DNA from: Stenotrophomonas maltophilia
GTDB taxonomy: Bacteria > Pseudomonadota > Gammaproteobacteria > Xanthomonadales > Xanthomonadaceae
Length of the DNA stretch: 64,000 nt
Assembly (NCBI RefSeq): GCF_039555535.1
Contig: NZ_CP154630.1
Location: 3,671,001-3,735,000 of the forward strand
Reading direction: 5' to 3'
In this document: positions 9,371-17,947 of the stretch, piece by piece
Position numbering within the stretch: position 1 is the first letter of the stretch
How the letters are laid out: each line of letters starts with the position of its first letter
Made by a program: the position numbers and the translations under genes
Notes under the pieces: model-generated
What the model was told of the DNA's origin: nothing
Databases searched by the model: none
Seen by the model: only the letters and a program-made list of their open reading frames with translations

Positions 9371-10003
9371 ATGCGTCCCTGCCTGGCCCTGCTGCCGATG
9401 CTGCTCGCCACCGCTCCCGCCTGGGCGGATGCAGATACCTATCGCCTCGATCCGGTACATACACGTGTGCTGTTCGGCATCGACCACGCCGGCTATTCGC
9501 AGGCCATGGGTACGGTGTCTGGCAGCGAGGGCCGCCTGCAGTTCGATCCCGACAACTGGCGCGAGGCCACGCTGGACGTCGAGGTCCCCGTGTCGCGATT
9601 GGACCTTGGTGATGCCAAATGGAACCAGGCCACGCTGGCCCGCAGCCTTCTGGATGGCGAGCGTTTCCCGAAGGCACACTTCGTCTCCACCCGGGTCGAA
9701 CCGATCGATGCCAAGCGCGCCCACGTGATCGGCACGCTGACCCTGCGCGGGGTCAGCCAGGAAATCACGCTGGATGTGACCCTCAACGCCATCAAACGCT
9801 ACCCGCTCCCCCCGTTCCGACGCACCGCCGGCTTCTCCGCCAGCACCACCCTGAGCCGGCGTGCGTTCGGCATCACCGCCTGGCCGGGCGTCATCGGTGA
9901 TGCAGTACAGCTGAGGATCGAGGCTGAAGCCACCCTCGACCGCAGCGACGCCCCGGGAACTCCCGCTCCCGTTCCGCACTCCGACCCCAAGACGGCCCCC
10001 TAG
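9371..10003 (+). CDS. YceI family periplasmic protein (first copy)
   Basis: 210 residues. A signal peptide (LALLPMLLATAPAWA) is followed by a YceI domain, a lipocalin-like beta-barrel that binds isoprenoid-type lipids in characterised members. Family features seen are YRLDPVHTRVLFGIDHAGYS at the start of the mature protein, FDPDNWREATLDVEVP, and the conserved LTLRGVSQEITLDV. The tail after about residue 190 is Pro-rich and specific to this copy. The start at 371 of the ninth kilobase is supported by CGGAG ten bases upstream and by the signal peptide. It leads a three-gene operon with cytochrome b561 and a second YceI protein, an arrangement common in proteobacteria. The physiological ligand is not established here. 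Confidence 0.93.
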   Translation: MRPCLALLPMLLATAPAWADADTYRLDPVHTRVLFGIDHAGYSQAMGTVSGSEGRLQFDPDNWREATLDVEVPVSRLDLGDAKWNQATLARSLLDGERFPKAHFVSTRVEPIDAKRAHVIGTLTLRGVSQEITLDVTLNAIKRYPLPPFRRTAGFSASTTLSRRAFGITAWPGVIGDAVQLRIEAEATLDRSDAPGTPAPVPHSDPKTAP

Positions 10004-10013
10004 AGGACCCTTC

Positions 10014-10586
10014 ATGACCGCCAAGAACACCCCCGCCGCCTGGGGGAGTGTCAGCCAGATCCTGCATTGGTTGATTGCACTGCTGATCCTCGCCCTCGGC
10101 GTGGTCGGCCTGACCATGGGTGAACTGCCCAAGACCCCCAAGTATTTCTGGGTCTACACCGCACACAAGTCGATCGGCATCACCGTGCTGGCGCTGGTGC
10201 TGTTCCGCCTCGGCTGGCGCATGTACGCCGGCGCGCCCAAGCCGGTGCCGGGCGTGCCCAGCTGGCAGGAACGCATTGCCGGCGCCACCCACGTGCTGCT
10301 GTATGTGCTGATGTTCGCCATCCCGCTGTCGGGCTGGCTGTACGACTCGGCCAGCGGCCTGCGCCCGTTCCGCTGGTTCGGCCTGGTCGACGTGCCCAAG
10401 CTGAGCGGCCCCGATCCGCAGGTGGTCGCGGTATCGCACGCCATCCACGAATACGGCTTCTGGCTGTTGATCGCGGTGGTGCTGGCCCATGCCGGCGCTG
10501 CCTTCTACCACCACCTGTTCCAGCGCGATGCGACCTTGTCCCGCATGTTGCCGCGCGGCTGGCTTGCCTCCCCTCAGAAGGACTGA
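10014..10586 (+). CDS. Cytochrome b561 (diheme inner-membrane cytochrome)
   Basis: 190 residues with four membrane helices and histidines placed as haem ligands: ILHWLIA in helix 1, TAHKSIGI in helix 2, ATHVLLY in helix 3 and LAHAGAAFYHH in helix 4. Members of this family pass electrons between quinol or superoxide and a periplasmic acceptor. GAGGA lies eight bases upstream of the ATG. It is sandwiched between two yceI genes, with gaps of 10 and 3 bases, so the three are almost certainly cotranscribed. This suggests that the YceI proteins handle a lipid or quinone-like partner of the cytochrome, but that link is inference. Confidence 0.94.
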   Translation: MTAKNTPAAWGSVSQILHWLIALLILALGVVGLTMGELPKTPKYFWVYTAHKSIGITVLALVLFRLGWRMYAGAPKPVPGVPSWQERIAGATHVLLYVLMFAIPLSGWLYDSASGLRPFRWFGLVDVPKLSGPDPQVVAVSHAIHEYGFWLLIAVVLAHAGAAFYHHLFQRDATLSRMLPRGWLASPQKD

Positions 10587-10589
10587 CCG

Positions 10590-11162
10590 ATGAACCTGAA
10601 ACTGACCACTCCGGCCGCCGTGGCCGCCGCCCTGGCCGGCATGCTGGCCACCGCCCCGGTGCTCGCCGCCGACTACGCGCAGGCCCCCGGCGCCGGCTCG
10701 ATCCTGGTGTTCGCCACCAAGTACGACGGCGAAGTGTTCACCGGCAGCTTCCCGGGCTTTGCCACCAAGCTCAGCTTCGACCCGGCCAATCCGGCCGCCG
10801 GTTCGCTGGACGTGGTGATCCCGCTGGCCGGCGCCAAGAGCGGCAACAGCGACCGTGACTCGACCCTGCAGACCGCCGATTTCTTCAATGTCGGCAAGTT
10901 CGCCACCGCTCGCTACACCGCCAAGGGTTTCCGCGCGGTGGGCAATGACCAGTTCGCCGCCGATGGCACCCTGGAACTGCGCGGGGTCAGCAAGCCGGTC
11001 ACCCTCACCTTCACCTGGAAGCCGGGCACCCAGCCGGTGCTGACCGGCAAGGCCACGGTCAAGCGCCTGGACTTCGGTGTCGGCGGCGGCGACTGGGCCG
11101 ACACCAAGACCATTCCGGACGAAACCGCGATCAGCACGATCGTGAAGTTCGACGCGAAATGA
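10590..11162 (+). CDS. YceI family periplasmic protein (second copy)
   Basis: 190 residues: signal peptide (AALAGMLATAPVLAA) then a full YceI domain, with SILVFATKYDGEVFTGSFPG at the N-terminal strand pair, LDVVIPLAGAKSGNSDRD in the middle and GTLELRGVSKPVTLTFTW near the C-terminal part. It begins three bases after the cytochrome b561 stop codon. It lacks the Pro-rich tail of the first copy, and overall identity between the two looks low, so they are unlikely to be a recent duplication. Confidence 0.93.
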   Translation: MNLKLTTPAAVAAALAGMLATAPVLAADYAQAPGAGSILVFATKYDGEVFTGSFPGFATKLSFDPANPAAGSLDVVIPLAGAKSGNSDRDSTLQTADFFNVGKFATARYTAKGFRAVGNDQFAADGTLELRGVSKPVTLTFTWKPGTQPVLTGKATVKRLDFGVGGGDWADTKTIPDETAISTIVKFDAK

Positions 11163-11196
11163 GCAATGGGCCGGGGCATGGCCCCTGCCGCATCCT

Positions 11197-11266
11197 GTAG
11201 AGCCGAGCCATGCTCGGCTGCTGCGTGCGGCGCGACCGCGCCTGCCGCCGGGCCATGCCCGGCGGA
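11197..11266. repeat. SMAG-type repeat and adjoining hairpin
   Basis: GTAGAGCCGAGC-cat-GCTCGGCT at 11197-11219 has the GTAG head and stem typical of S. maltophilia SMAG elements. A second hairpin, CCGCCGGGC-cat-GCCCGGCGG at 11245-11265, ends two bases before the glutaredoxin stop codon and may terminate it. The pair fills the gap between convergent genes. Confidence 0.8.
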
Positions 11267-11267
11267 T

Positions 11268-11495
11268 TCAACCCTCGGCCAGCCAGGCCTGCACACGGGC
11301 CGCGTCGAACGGCCAGTCCAGCTCACGACCGCCAGTCTCGTCGCGCAGCACCGGCACCCGCGCGCCATAGCGCGCTTCCAGCGCCGGCTGATCGTCCAGG
11401 AACACCGATTCGAACTCCGGTGCCCCCGCCTTGGCCAGCTCGGCCAGGGCCATGTCACACAGATGGCAGTCGTCGCGCTGGAACAGGGTCAACAC
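11268..11495 (-). CDS. Glutaredoxin family protein
   Basis: 75 residues with a thioredoxin-like fold: beta strand LTLFQRDDCHLC carrying a CxxC motif (Cys at about residues 9 and 12), the cis-Pro region in RVPVLRDE, and a C-terminal helix DAARVQAWLAEG. This matches the small DUF836-type glutaredoxins. The active dicysteine CHLC differs from the CPYC of classical glutaredoxins, so the redox partner is uncertain. I chose GTG 11495 because GAGGGAG precedes it by eight bases and the fold starts immediately afterwards. No ATG lies in frame before the region overlapping the divergent sdaA gene. Codon use and frame quality are like those of the neighbours. Confidence 0.82.
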   Translation of the reverse strand: MLTLFQRDDCHLCDMALAELAKAGAPEFESVFLDDQPALEARYGARVPVLRDETGGRELDWPFDAARVQAWLAEG

Positions 11496-11595
11496 CGGTT
11501 TTGCTCCCTCTGCCGAAATGCTGCGCCGCAGCCATGGAAGTGCGGCATGAACCGCTAGAATAGCGGTCTCCTCCGGTACCCGCAGTACGGCAACC

Positions 11596-12978
11596 ATGGC
11601 TGTCAGCACGTTCGACGTTTTCAAGATCGGCATTGGCCCGAGCTCCTCGCACACCGTCGGGCCGATGAAGGCCGCCGAGCGATTCATCCATCGCTGGCTG
11701 CTCGACCCGGGTCGCCTGCACGAAGTCGCGCGCATCCGCGCCGATGTCTATGGCTCGCTGGCACTGACCGGCCGCGGCCATGGCACCGACAAGGCAATCC
11801 TGCTGGGCCTGGAAGGCCAGCGGCCAAACCTGATCGACCCGGACATCATTCCAGCCACGCTGGAGCGCATCCGCAGCAGCAAGCGCATCCAGCTGATGGG
11901 CCAGCACGAAATCGCTTTCGACGAGAAACGCGACCTCGGCATGAACAAGCGCCAGAAGCTGCCGTACCACACCAACGGCATGCGCTTCACCGCGTACAAC
12001 GCCGAGGACGAAGTGATCGCCACCCGCGACTATTACTCGGTCGGTGGCGGCTTCGTGGTCAACCAGGACGACGCGGCCGATGACCGCATCGTGCCCGACG
12101 AGACCCCGCTGCCCTACCCGTTCAAGAGCGGCGACGAGCTGCTGGCGCAGACCGCGCGCAGCGGCCTGAGCATCGCCCAGCTGATGTTCGAGAACGAGAA
12201 ATGCTGGCGCAGCGAAGACGAGATCCGCGCCAACCTGCGCGAGATCTGGAGCGCCATGCAGTCGTGCGTGGCACGCGGCATCCGCGAGGAAGGCGTGCTG
12301 CCGGGTGGCCTGAAGGTGGGCCGTCGTGCGCCGGCGCTGTACCGCGAGCTGTCGTCGAAGCCGGAAGCCGCGATGCGCGATCCGCTGACCACGCTGGACT
12401 GGGTCAACCTCTATGCGCTGGCGGTGAACGAAGAGAACGCCGCCGGTGGCCGTGTGGTCACCGCGCCGACCAACGGCGCAGCCGGCGTGCTGCCGGCGGT
12501 GCTGCACTACTTCGATCGCTTCTGCCCGGGTGCGAACGAGCAGCGCGTATTCGACTTCCTGCTGACCTCGGCGGCGATCGGCATCCTCTACAAGGAGAAC
12601 GCCTCGATTTCCGGCGCCGAAGTGGGCTGCCAAGGTGAAGTGGGCGTGGCCTGCTCGATGGCGGCCGGCGGCCTGGTCGCCGCGCTCGGCGGCAACCCCA
12701 GCCAGATCGAGAACGCCGCGGAAATCGGCATGGAGCACAACCTCGGCCTGACCTGCGACCCGATCGGAGGCCTGGTGCAGATTCCGTGCATCGAACGCAA
12801 TGCGATGGGCGCGGTGAAGGCGATCAACGCCTCGCGCATGGCCATGCGTGGCGACGGCAAGCACAAGGTGTCGCTGGACAAGGTGATCAAGACCATGCGC
12901 GATACCGGGCGCGACATGCAGGACAAGTACAAGGAAACCAGCCGCGGTGGCCTGGCGGTGAACGTCATCGAGTGCTGA
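11596..12978 (+). CDS. sdaA: L-serine dehydratase, iron-sulfur dependent, single chain
   Basis: 460 residues. It deaminates L-serine to pyruvate and ammonia using a [4Fe-4S] cluster. It is the one-polypeptide type, with the beta domain ([16 protein letters not shown]) followed by the catalytic alpha domain ([15 protein letters not shown]). Three cysteines fit cluster ligands: GCQGE (about 345), LTCDPIGG (about 387) and IPCIER (about 398). A further Cys is the last residue (VIEC), matching the tail-in-active-site cysteine known in Legionella serine dehydratase. A TAGAAT -10-like box lies at 11557-11562. It is divergent from the glutaredoxin gene and followed by SMAG-type repeats. Confidence 0.96.
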   Translation: MAVSTFDVFKIGIGPSSSHTVGPMKAAERFIHRWLLDPGRLHEVARIRADVYGSLALTGRGHGTDKAILLGLEGQRPNLIDPDIIPATLERIRSSKRIQLMGQHEIAFDEKRDLGMNKRQKLPYHTNGMRFTAYNAEDEVIATRDYYSVGGGFVVNQDDAADDRIVPDETPLPYPFKSGDELLAQTARSGLSIAQLMFENEKCWRSEDEIRANLREIWSAMQSCVARGIREEGVLPGGLKVGRRAPALYRELSSKPEAAMRDPLTTLDWVNLYALAVNEENAAGGRVVTAPTNGAAGVLPAVLHYFDRFCPGANEQRVFDFLLTSAAIGILYKENASISGAEVGCQGEVGVACSMAAGGLVAALGGNPSQIENAAEIGMEHNLGLTCDPIGGLVQIPCIERNAMGAVKAINASRMAMRGDGKHKVSLDKVIKTMRDTGRDMQDKYKETSRGGLAVNVIEC

Positions 12979-12981
12979 ATT

Positions 12982-13105
12982 GTAGAGCCGAGCCCATGCT
13001 CGGCTGATGGGGCAGTGGGTAGAGGCGACCGTTGGTCGACTATCGCGCGCAGCGCGGGATTTTCGCGGTCGGGACGAAGAGCAGTCGACTGACAGTCGAC
13101 TCTAC
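12982..13105. repeat. SMAG element followed by a GTAG...CTAC repeat
   Basis: A single SMAG hairpin (GTAGAGCCGAGC / GCTCGGCT, 12982-13005) is followed by a longer element, 13019-13105. The latter is bounded by GTAG and CTAC and contains GACCGTTGGTCGAC and GTCGACTGACAGTCGAC stems. It fills the 192-bp gap between two genes in the same direction. Confidence 0.75.
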
Positions 13106-13170
13106 CCAGTCGCACGACGCCATCACCGGTTTGCGGTTAGGCTCGGGGCTCCCCCGCCCAGGACCACCCC

Positions 13171-14166
13171 ATGCGCGTGATCGCTGCCGCCCTGCTTGCC
13201 TGCCTTCCGCTGTCCGCCCTCGCCGCCTCCACCTACGGGCCACGCCTGGAAGGCTTCGACTACGGCTATCCGGTGAAGACCTTCGCACTGGAGTCGCAGC
13301 GGCAGTCGCTGGAAATGGCCTACCTGGACATCGCGCCGAAGAAGGCACCGGTCGGCGTCGTGGTGCTTCTGCATGGCAAGAATTTCTGTGCGGCCACCTG
13401 GAAGGAATCGATCAAGCCACTGATCGCCGCCGGCTACCGGGTGATCGCCCCGGACCAGGTGGGCTTCTGCAAGTCCAGCAAGCCCGAGCGCTACCAGTAC
13501 TCGTTCGCGCAGCTGGCCGCCAACACCCATGCGTTGCTGCAGCAACTGCAGCTGGGGGATGTACCGGTACACCTGGTCGGCCACTCGATGGGCGGCATGC
13601 TGGCGGTGCGCTACGCGCTGATGTACCCGCAGGACCTGCGCAGCCTGTCGCTGGTCAACCCGATCGGACTGGAAGACTGGAAGGCGCTCGGCGTGCCCTG
13701 GCGCAGCGTGGATGCGTGGTATGCCGGCGAAATGAACATCAGCTATGAGAGCATCCGCCGCTACCAGCTGGAGGTTTACTACGACGGCAAATGGAAGCCG
13801 GCCTACGAGCCGTGGGCACGCATGCAGTCGGGCATGTACGAAGGCCCGGGAAAGCAGGCCGTTGCCTGGAGCCAGGCACTGGCCTCGGACATGGTGTTCA
13901 ACCAGCCGGTGGTCTACGAATTCAAGAACGTGCAGGTGCCGACCACGCTGTTCATTGGCCAGAAGGACCGCACCGCGATCGGCCGGGATCTGGCGCCGCT
14001 GGCGGTGAAAGCGACGCTGGGCAATTACCCAGTGCTTGGCAAGGCCGCGGCAGCCGCCATTCCAGGCGCAACGCTGGTCGAGTTCGCCGAGCTGGGCCAT
14101 TCGCCGCAGGTGCAGGACCCGAGGCAGTTCAACAGCGCGTTATTGAAGTCCTTGAAGTCACGCTGA
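13171..14166 (+). CDS. Secreted alpha/beta hydrolase
   Basis: 331 residues with a signal peptide (AAALLACLPLSALAAS), so it probably acts in the periplasm or outside. The alpha/beta fold shows VVLLHGKNFCAATW (oxyanion strand), the nucleophile elbow GHSMGGM (Ser near residue 140) and a C-terminal histidine in ELGHSPQ. An acidic residue is plausible in IGQKDRTAIG. The nearest functional description I can give is a lipase/esterase-like hydrolase; no substrate is evident. It stands alone between repeat-filled gaps and converges on the methionine operon. Confidence 0.9.
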   Translation: MRVIAAALLACLPLSALAASTYGPRLEGFDYGYPVKTFALESQRQSLEMAYLDIAPKKAPVGVVVLLHGKNFCAATWKESIKPLIAAGYRVIAPDQVGFCKSSKPERYQYSFAQLAANTHALLQQLQLGDVPVHLVGHSMGGMLAVRYALMYPQDLRSLSLVNPIGLEDWKALGVPWRSVDAWYAGEMNISYESIRRYQLEVYYDGKWKPAYEPWARMQSGMYEGPGKQAVAWSQALASDMVFNQPVVYEFKNVQVPTTLFIGQKDRTAIGRDLAPLAVKATLGNYPVLGKAAAAAIPGATLVEFAELGHSPQVQDPRQFNSALLKSLKSR

Positions 14167-14183
14167 CCGGCAGGCGTGCCCCT

Positions 14184-14262
14184 GTAGGGCCGAGCCCACG
14201 CTCGGCTCATACGGCAGGATGGGGATTCGGTCAGTAGCAGCCGAGCATGGGCTCGGCTCTAC
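14184..14262. repeat. SMAG dimer between convergent genes
   Basis: Two SMAG hairpins in opposite orientation are bounded by GTAG (14184) and CTAC (14262), with stems CCGAGCccacGCTCGG and CCGAGCatgGGCTCGG. This is the only content of the gap between the hydrolase and hom. Confidence 0.85.
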
Positions 14263-14275
14263 AAGAACCGTGCGA

Positions 14276-15343
14276 TCAACCCACGATCCTCAGCACGTCA
14301 TCCAGCAACGCAGCGGCAGTGACTTCCGCGCCCGCACCCGGCCCCTGGATCAACAGCGGCTGGCGTTGGTAGCGATCACTGTGGATGGCCACGCGGTTGT
14401 CGGTGCCTGCCCCCTGCGCCAGCGGGTGATCCGCAGGCAGCTCACGCAGGCCCACCTGCGCGCCCTCGCCATCAACACGGCCAACGAAACGCAGCACGCG
14501 GCCGTTGTCGCGCGCCTGCTGCCAGCGCGCCTGCAACGGCGCGTCCAGTTGTTCCAGCGCGCCTACCGCTTCCTCCAGCGGCAACGCCGCCAGCGCCGCA
14601 GGCACCAGCGAATCCACCTGCACCTGCGCGGCATCCAGCGCCAGGCCACTGCTGCGGGCGAGGATCAACAGCTTGCGCCGCACGTCTTCGCCGGACAGGT
14701 CCAGGCGCGGATCGGGCTCGGTGTAGCCGGCCGCCAACGCCTCGCGCACCGCCGCCGAGAACGGCGACTGGCCGTCGTAACGATGGAACAGCCAGGCCAG
14801 CGAACCGGACAGCACACCCTCGATGGCATGGATGTGATCGCCACCAGCCACCAACGCACGCAGGCTGCTCAGCAGCGGCAGGCCCGCGCCCACCGTCGCG
14901 CTGTCGCCATAGCGCGCGCCACTGTCGGCGCAGCTTTCGGCAATCGCCTGCGCGCGTGCCAGCTGCGCACCACGGCCCAGCTTGTTGGCGGTCACCACGT
15001 GCACGCCGCGCGCCAGCCACTGCACGTGGCGCGCGGCCACGTCTTCGCTGGCGGTGGCGTCGACCACAACATCGCCACGCTCCAGCCCCTCGGCGCTCGC
15101 CCACGGCGGCGAACTCTGTCCATCGCGCGGTGCACGTCGTGCCAGCTCCAGCGGCAACGCCAGGTCACGATCGATTTCCAGCGCAGTGCGTGAATTGGCC
15201 AGCCACTGCACGCTGGGCAGTTCCAGCCCACGCGCCCGCAATGCCTGGTAACGCTGCACGAAGGCCGAGCCGACCGTGCCGGTGCCGAGCAGCGCCAGGC
15301 GTCCCACGCCCAGCGCAGGAATTTCAGCGGCGAGCGCGCTCAT
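14276..15343 (-). CDS. hom: Homoserine dehydrogenase, monofunctional
   Basis: 355 residues. It reduces aspartate semialdehyde to homoserine, the branch point to methionine and threonine. The N-terminal Rossmann motif is LLGTGTVGSAF (residues about 18-28), followed by VVTANKLGRG. The catalytic domain has EGVLSGSLAWLF and the family signature GYTEPDPRLDLSGEDVRRKL. There is no fused aspartokinase and no C-terminal ACT domain, so direct allosteric control by end product is not evident. Its ATG overlaps the end of metB by four bases. It is the last gene of the SAM-riboswitch operon, which ties it to methionine synthesis. Confidence 0.94.
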   Translation of the reverse strand: MSALAAEIPALGVGRLALLGTGTVGSAFVQRYQALRARGLELPSVQWLANSRTALEIDRDLALPLELARRAPRDGQSSPPWASAEGLERGDVVVDATASEDVAARHVQWLARGVHVVTANKLGRGAQLARAQAIAESCADSGARYGDSATVGAGLPLLSSLRALVAGGDHIHAIEGVLSGSLAWLFHRYDGQSPFSAAVREALAAGYTEPDPRLDLSGEDVRRKLLILARSSGLALDAAQVQVDSLVPAALAALPLEEAVGALEQLDAPLQARWQQARDNGRVLRFVGRVDGEGAQVGLRELPADHPLAQGAGTDNRVAIHSDRYQRQPLLIQGPGAGAEVTAAALLDDVLRIVG

Positions 15344-16575
15344 GCATCCACCACCTGTTTGCGGCGTGCAGCCGCATCGATCACTGCTTCGGCGCGCTGC
15401 AGCGCGGCGCCCAGGTCGGCCAGCAGGTCACGCTCGGCCTCGATGCCCACCGACAGGCGCAGCAGGCCTTCGCTGATGCCGGCGGCGGCACGCGCTTCGG
15501 CGGTCATCGCCGCATGGGTCATGGTGGCCGGATGCGCGACCAGGCTTTCAACACCGCCCAGCGATTCGGCCAGGGTGAAACAGCGCAGGCCATCGACAAA
15601 GGCACGCACTGCCGCATGCGGATCATCACCTTCGCAGTCAGCCAGTTCGAACGACAGCATCGCGCCGAAGCCACTCTGCTGGCGGGCGGCGATGGAGTGG
15701 CCCGGGTGATCGGCCAGGCCCGGATAATAGACGCGGCCGACCGCCGGATGCTGGTCCAGCAGCGCCACGATCGAAGTGGCGTTCTCCTGGTGCACGCGCA
15801 GGCGCGCATCCAGCGTGCGCAGGCCGCGCAGGGTCAGGAAGGCATCGAACGGCGAACCAGTCAGGCCCAGCGCGTTGCCCCACCACACCAGCTGCTCGTG
15901 CAGTTCCGGATCGCGCGCAACCACCGCGCCGCCCACCACATCGCTGTGGCCATTGATGTACTTGGTGGTGGAGTGCAGTACCAGGTCCGCACCGAACGAC
16001 AGCGGTTGCTGCAGGGCCGGCGACAGGAAGGTGTTGTCGACCACAACCAGAGCACCTGCCTTGTGCGCGGCATCGATGACGAAGCGCAGGTCGGTGATGC
16101 GCAGCAGCGGATTGGACGGGGTTTCCACCAGCACCAGCTTCGGCTGGGTGGCCAGCGCCTGCGCCAGCGCGCGTGGATCGGTCAGGTCGGCGGTGACCAG
16201 TTCGAAGTGCCCCTTCTTTGCCAGCGCATTGAACAGGCGCCAGCTGCCGCCGTATGCATCGTGCGGCACCACCAGGGTGTCACCTGGCTGCAGCAGTGCG
16301 TTCAGCACCAGGTTGATCGCGCCCATGCCGGTGGCGGTGATCACGCCGCCCGCGCCGCCTTCCAGCTCGGCCAGCGCTTCCCCCAGCAGGTCGCGGGTCG
16401 GGTTGCCACTGCGCGTGTAGTCGTACTGGCGCTTGTTGCCGAAGCCTTCAAAGCTGAAGTTCGACGACAGCACGATCGGCGGCGTGACCGCGCCATGCGC
16501 GGTGTCGCGATCGATGCCGGCACGGACGGCGGCAGTGGTGCGGCTACAGGACGGCTCGTTGGCGTGCAGGCTCAT
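15340..16575 (-). CDS. metB: Cystathionine gamma-synthase / O-acylhomoserine sulfhydrylase family (PLP enzyme)
   Basis: 411 residues of the Cys/Met-metabolism PLP family. The cofactor lysine lies in LHSTTKYINGHSD (near residue 215). Other family marks are YDYTRSGNPTRDLL, TGMGAINL, ETPSNPLLRITD and GGVESLVAHPA. It condenses O-succinyl- or O-acetylhomoserine with cysteine to form cystathionine, or with sulfide directly. The sequence cannot separate these reactions securely; the gene neighbours favour the transsulfuration step. It overlaps metX and hom by four bases each, so the three are translationally coupled. Confidence 0.92.
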   Translation of the reverse strand: MSLHANEPSCSRTTAAVRAGIDRDTAHGAVTPPIVLSSNFSFEGFGNKRQYDYTRSGNPTRDLLGEALAELEGGAGGVITATGMGAINLVLNALLQPGDTLVVPHDAYGGSWRLFNALAKKGHFELVTADLTDPRALAQALATQPKLVLVETPSNPLLRITDLRFVIDAAHKAGALVVVDNTFLSPALQQPLSFGADLVLHSTTKYINGHSDVVGGAVVARDPELHEQLVWWGNALGLTGSPFDAFLTLRGLRTLDARLRVHQENATSIVALLDQHPAVGRVYYPGLADHPGHSIAARQQSGFGAMLSFELADCEGDDPHAAVRAFVDGLRCFTLAESLGGVESLVAHPATMTHAAMTAEARAAAGISEGLLRLSVGIEAERDLLADLGAALQRAEAVIDAAARRKQVVDA

Positions 16576-17603
16576 GCGGACTCTCCAGAGGTGCGGAAGG
16601 CGGTGGCGAGGATCGCGTCGATGCGATCGGTTTCTTTGAGGAAGGCGTCGTGGCCGTAGGGCGAGCGCAGCACGCGCAGGCTGCCGCGCGGCCCCAGCCC
16701 CTCGACCAGGCCGACCAGGTCGGCCAGCGGTACCAGGCGGTCACCTTCCACGGCCACCACCACGGTCGGCGGCAGGATGGCGGCGGGGTCGACGCGGTGC
16801 AGGTCGATCGATTCGGACAGGCGCAGGTAGGCGGTCACCGGTGTGCGCGCGACGTACTGCGCGCCGGCAGCATCCAGGTAGTCTTCGGCGGCGACGCGCA
16901 CGCGGCCGTTGATCACTTCGGGCGCGGCGTCGAAGCGCTCGCCGAATTCTTCCGGGGTGCGGTAGCTGAGCATGGCGAACTGCCGGGCCAGCGCCAGGCC
17001 GTGGTCTTCGCCGCACTGCAGTTGGCCGAGGGCGACGGCACGGCGCTGCAACGCGCGCCAGGCGGCGGCATACGGGTGCGGGCGATGCGCACCGCTGGCC
17101 AGCACCAGCTGGCGCACGCGGGCACGATGGCGGATCGCGAACTGCTGGCCGACCAGCGCGCCATACGAGTAGCCGACGAAGGCCCTCAGCGTGCGGATAC
17201 CCAGATGATCCAGCAGCAGCGCCAACGCATCGGCCTGGTCGGCGGTATCGATCGGCACGTCCAGCGCACCATCAGCCCCGATGAAGTCGAACGCCAGCAC
17301 GCGCAGCTGCTGCGGATCCAGCGTGCGACCACTGCCGACCAGCTCTTCGGCCCAGCCCTTCTCGCTGAACTGCGGGTTGGAGGCCACATGGCGATGCGCG
17401 GAAATGCCGCCGGCCAGCACCACCACCGGCGCGTTGGCCGGGCCGACCCACTCGTAGCGCAGGCGCACCGGGCTGGGGCCGGCATGACGCATCGACAGCA
17501 CCGCAGCGAACTCGCCGCGCTCGGCATGCACGCGGTCTTCGACCGGCACGCTGACGGGGACAAAGGGTTCGGGGCGAACGGCGGTACTGGCAGCGAAGCT
17601 CAT
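16572..17603 (-). CDS. metX: Homoserine O-acyltransferase, MetX family
   Basis: 343 residues with an alpha/beta-hydrolase fold. The nucleophile elbow is GYSYGALVGQQFA, a YSYG form of the usual GxSxG (Ser near residue 150). HRHVASN and the closing SPYGHDAFLKE supply family-specific contacts and the catalytic His. MetX enzymes activate homoserine with acetyl- or succinyl-CoA. Several Xanthomonadaceae members use succinyl-CoA and some act on serine, so I leave the acyl donor open. The start at 17603 is chosen over in-frame ATGs upstream because those lie inside or next to the riboswitch leader. First gene of metX-metB-hom. Confidence 0.9.
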   Translation of the reverse strand: MSFAASTAVRPEPFVPVSVPVEDRVHAERGEFAAVLSMRHAGPSPVRLRYEWVGPANAPVVVLAGGISAHRHVASNPQFSEKGWAEELVGSGRTLDPQQLRVLAFDFIGADGALDVPIDTADQADALALLLDHLGIRTLRAFVGYSYGALVGQQFAIRHRARVRQLVLASGAHRPHPYAAAWRALQRRAVALGQLQCGEDHGLALARQFAMLSYRTPEEFGERFDAAPEVINGRVRVAAEDYLDAAGAQYVARTPVTAYLRLSESIDLHRVDPAAILPPTVVVAVEGDRLVPLADLVGLVEGLGPRGSLRVLRSPYGHDAFLKETDRIDAILATAFRTSGESA

Positions 17604-17682
17604 GGCGGGATCCGGTTGGGGAATCGGCCATCGAGCCTTCGCGGGGCTCGCGTTCGAGATGCACGTGCGGTGCATGGTTCGA

Positions 17683-17797
17683 ACCATCTTTCGGTGGACG
17701 CCACGGTCCCCGCAGGATTTGGCACCTACGCAGACGCTTTCGCATCCGCGGGCTGCCCCGGCTTCAAAGGGCCTGTCCCTCTGCCGGTCTCGATGGT
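17683..17797 (-). promoter_or_regulatory. SAM-I riboswitch (S-box) controlling metX-metB-hom
   Basis: Read on the minus strand, this leader carries the S-box elements in order: P1 arm ACCATC, then GACCGGCAGAGGGACAGGCC, CTTTGAAGCCGGGGCAGCCC, a GAAA-capped P3 hairpin (GCGGATGC-gaaa-GCGTCTGC), the conserved GGTGCCAAATCCTGC, a P4 hairpin, and CCGAAAGATGGT closing P1. It lies 79 bases upstream of metX. Known SAM-I aptamers switch off methionine genes when S-adenosylmethionine is high. A CGAGCC...GGCTCG stem at 17630-17649 follows without a U-run, so control may act on translation; this last point is inference. Confidence 0.93.
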
Positions 17798-17803
17798 GAC
17801 GCC

Positions 17804-17832
17804 ACGATGCCAGCCCTTCCCGGCACTGTCAA
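17804..17832 (-). promoter_or_regulatory. Promoter of the metX-metB-hom operon
   Basis: On the minus strand TTGACA (17827-17832) is followed after 17 bp by CATCGT (17804-17809). Transcription would then start near 17797, exactly at the 5' arm of the riboswitch P1 helix. The perfect -35 and this fit support the call; the -10 is weak. Confidence 0.65.
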
Positions 17833-17947
17833 TCCCTTCATGCGGATAAAGCGATGAATATTTTCATCCTCAGTATGCGAGAGGCGTCGCGGTCGCTCCG
17901 TTCAGGATCGGGTACAGTCCCGGCGGTCCATTTTTCTGAATCCGCTG

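Noticed and set aside
17630..17649. Intrinsic terminator between the riboswitch and metX
   Set aside because: The CGAGCC/GGCTCG stem has no U-run on the transcribed strand; kept only as a possible expression platform.
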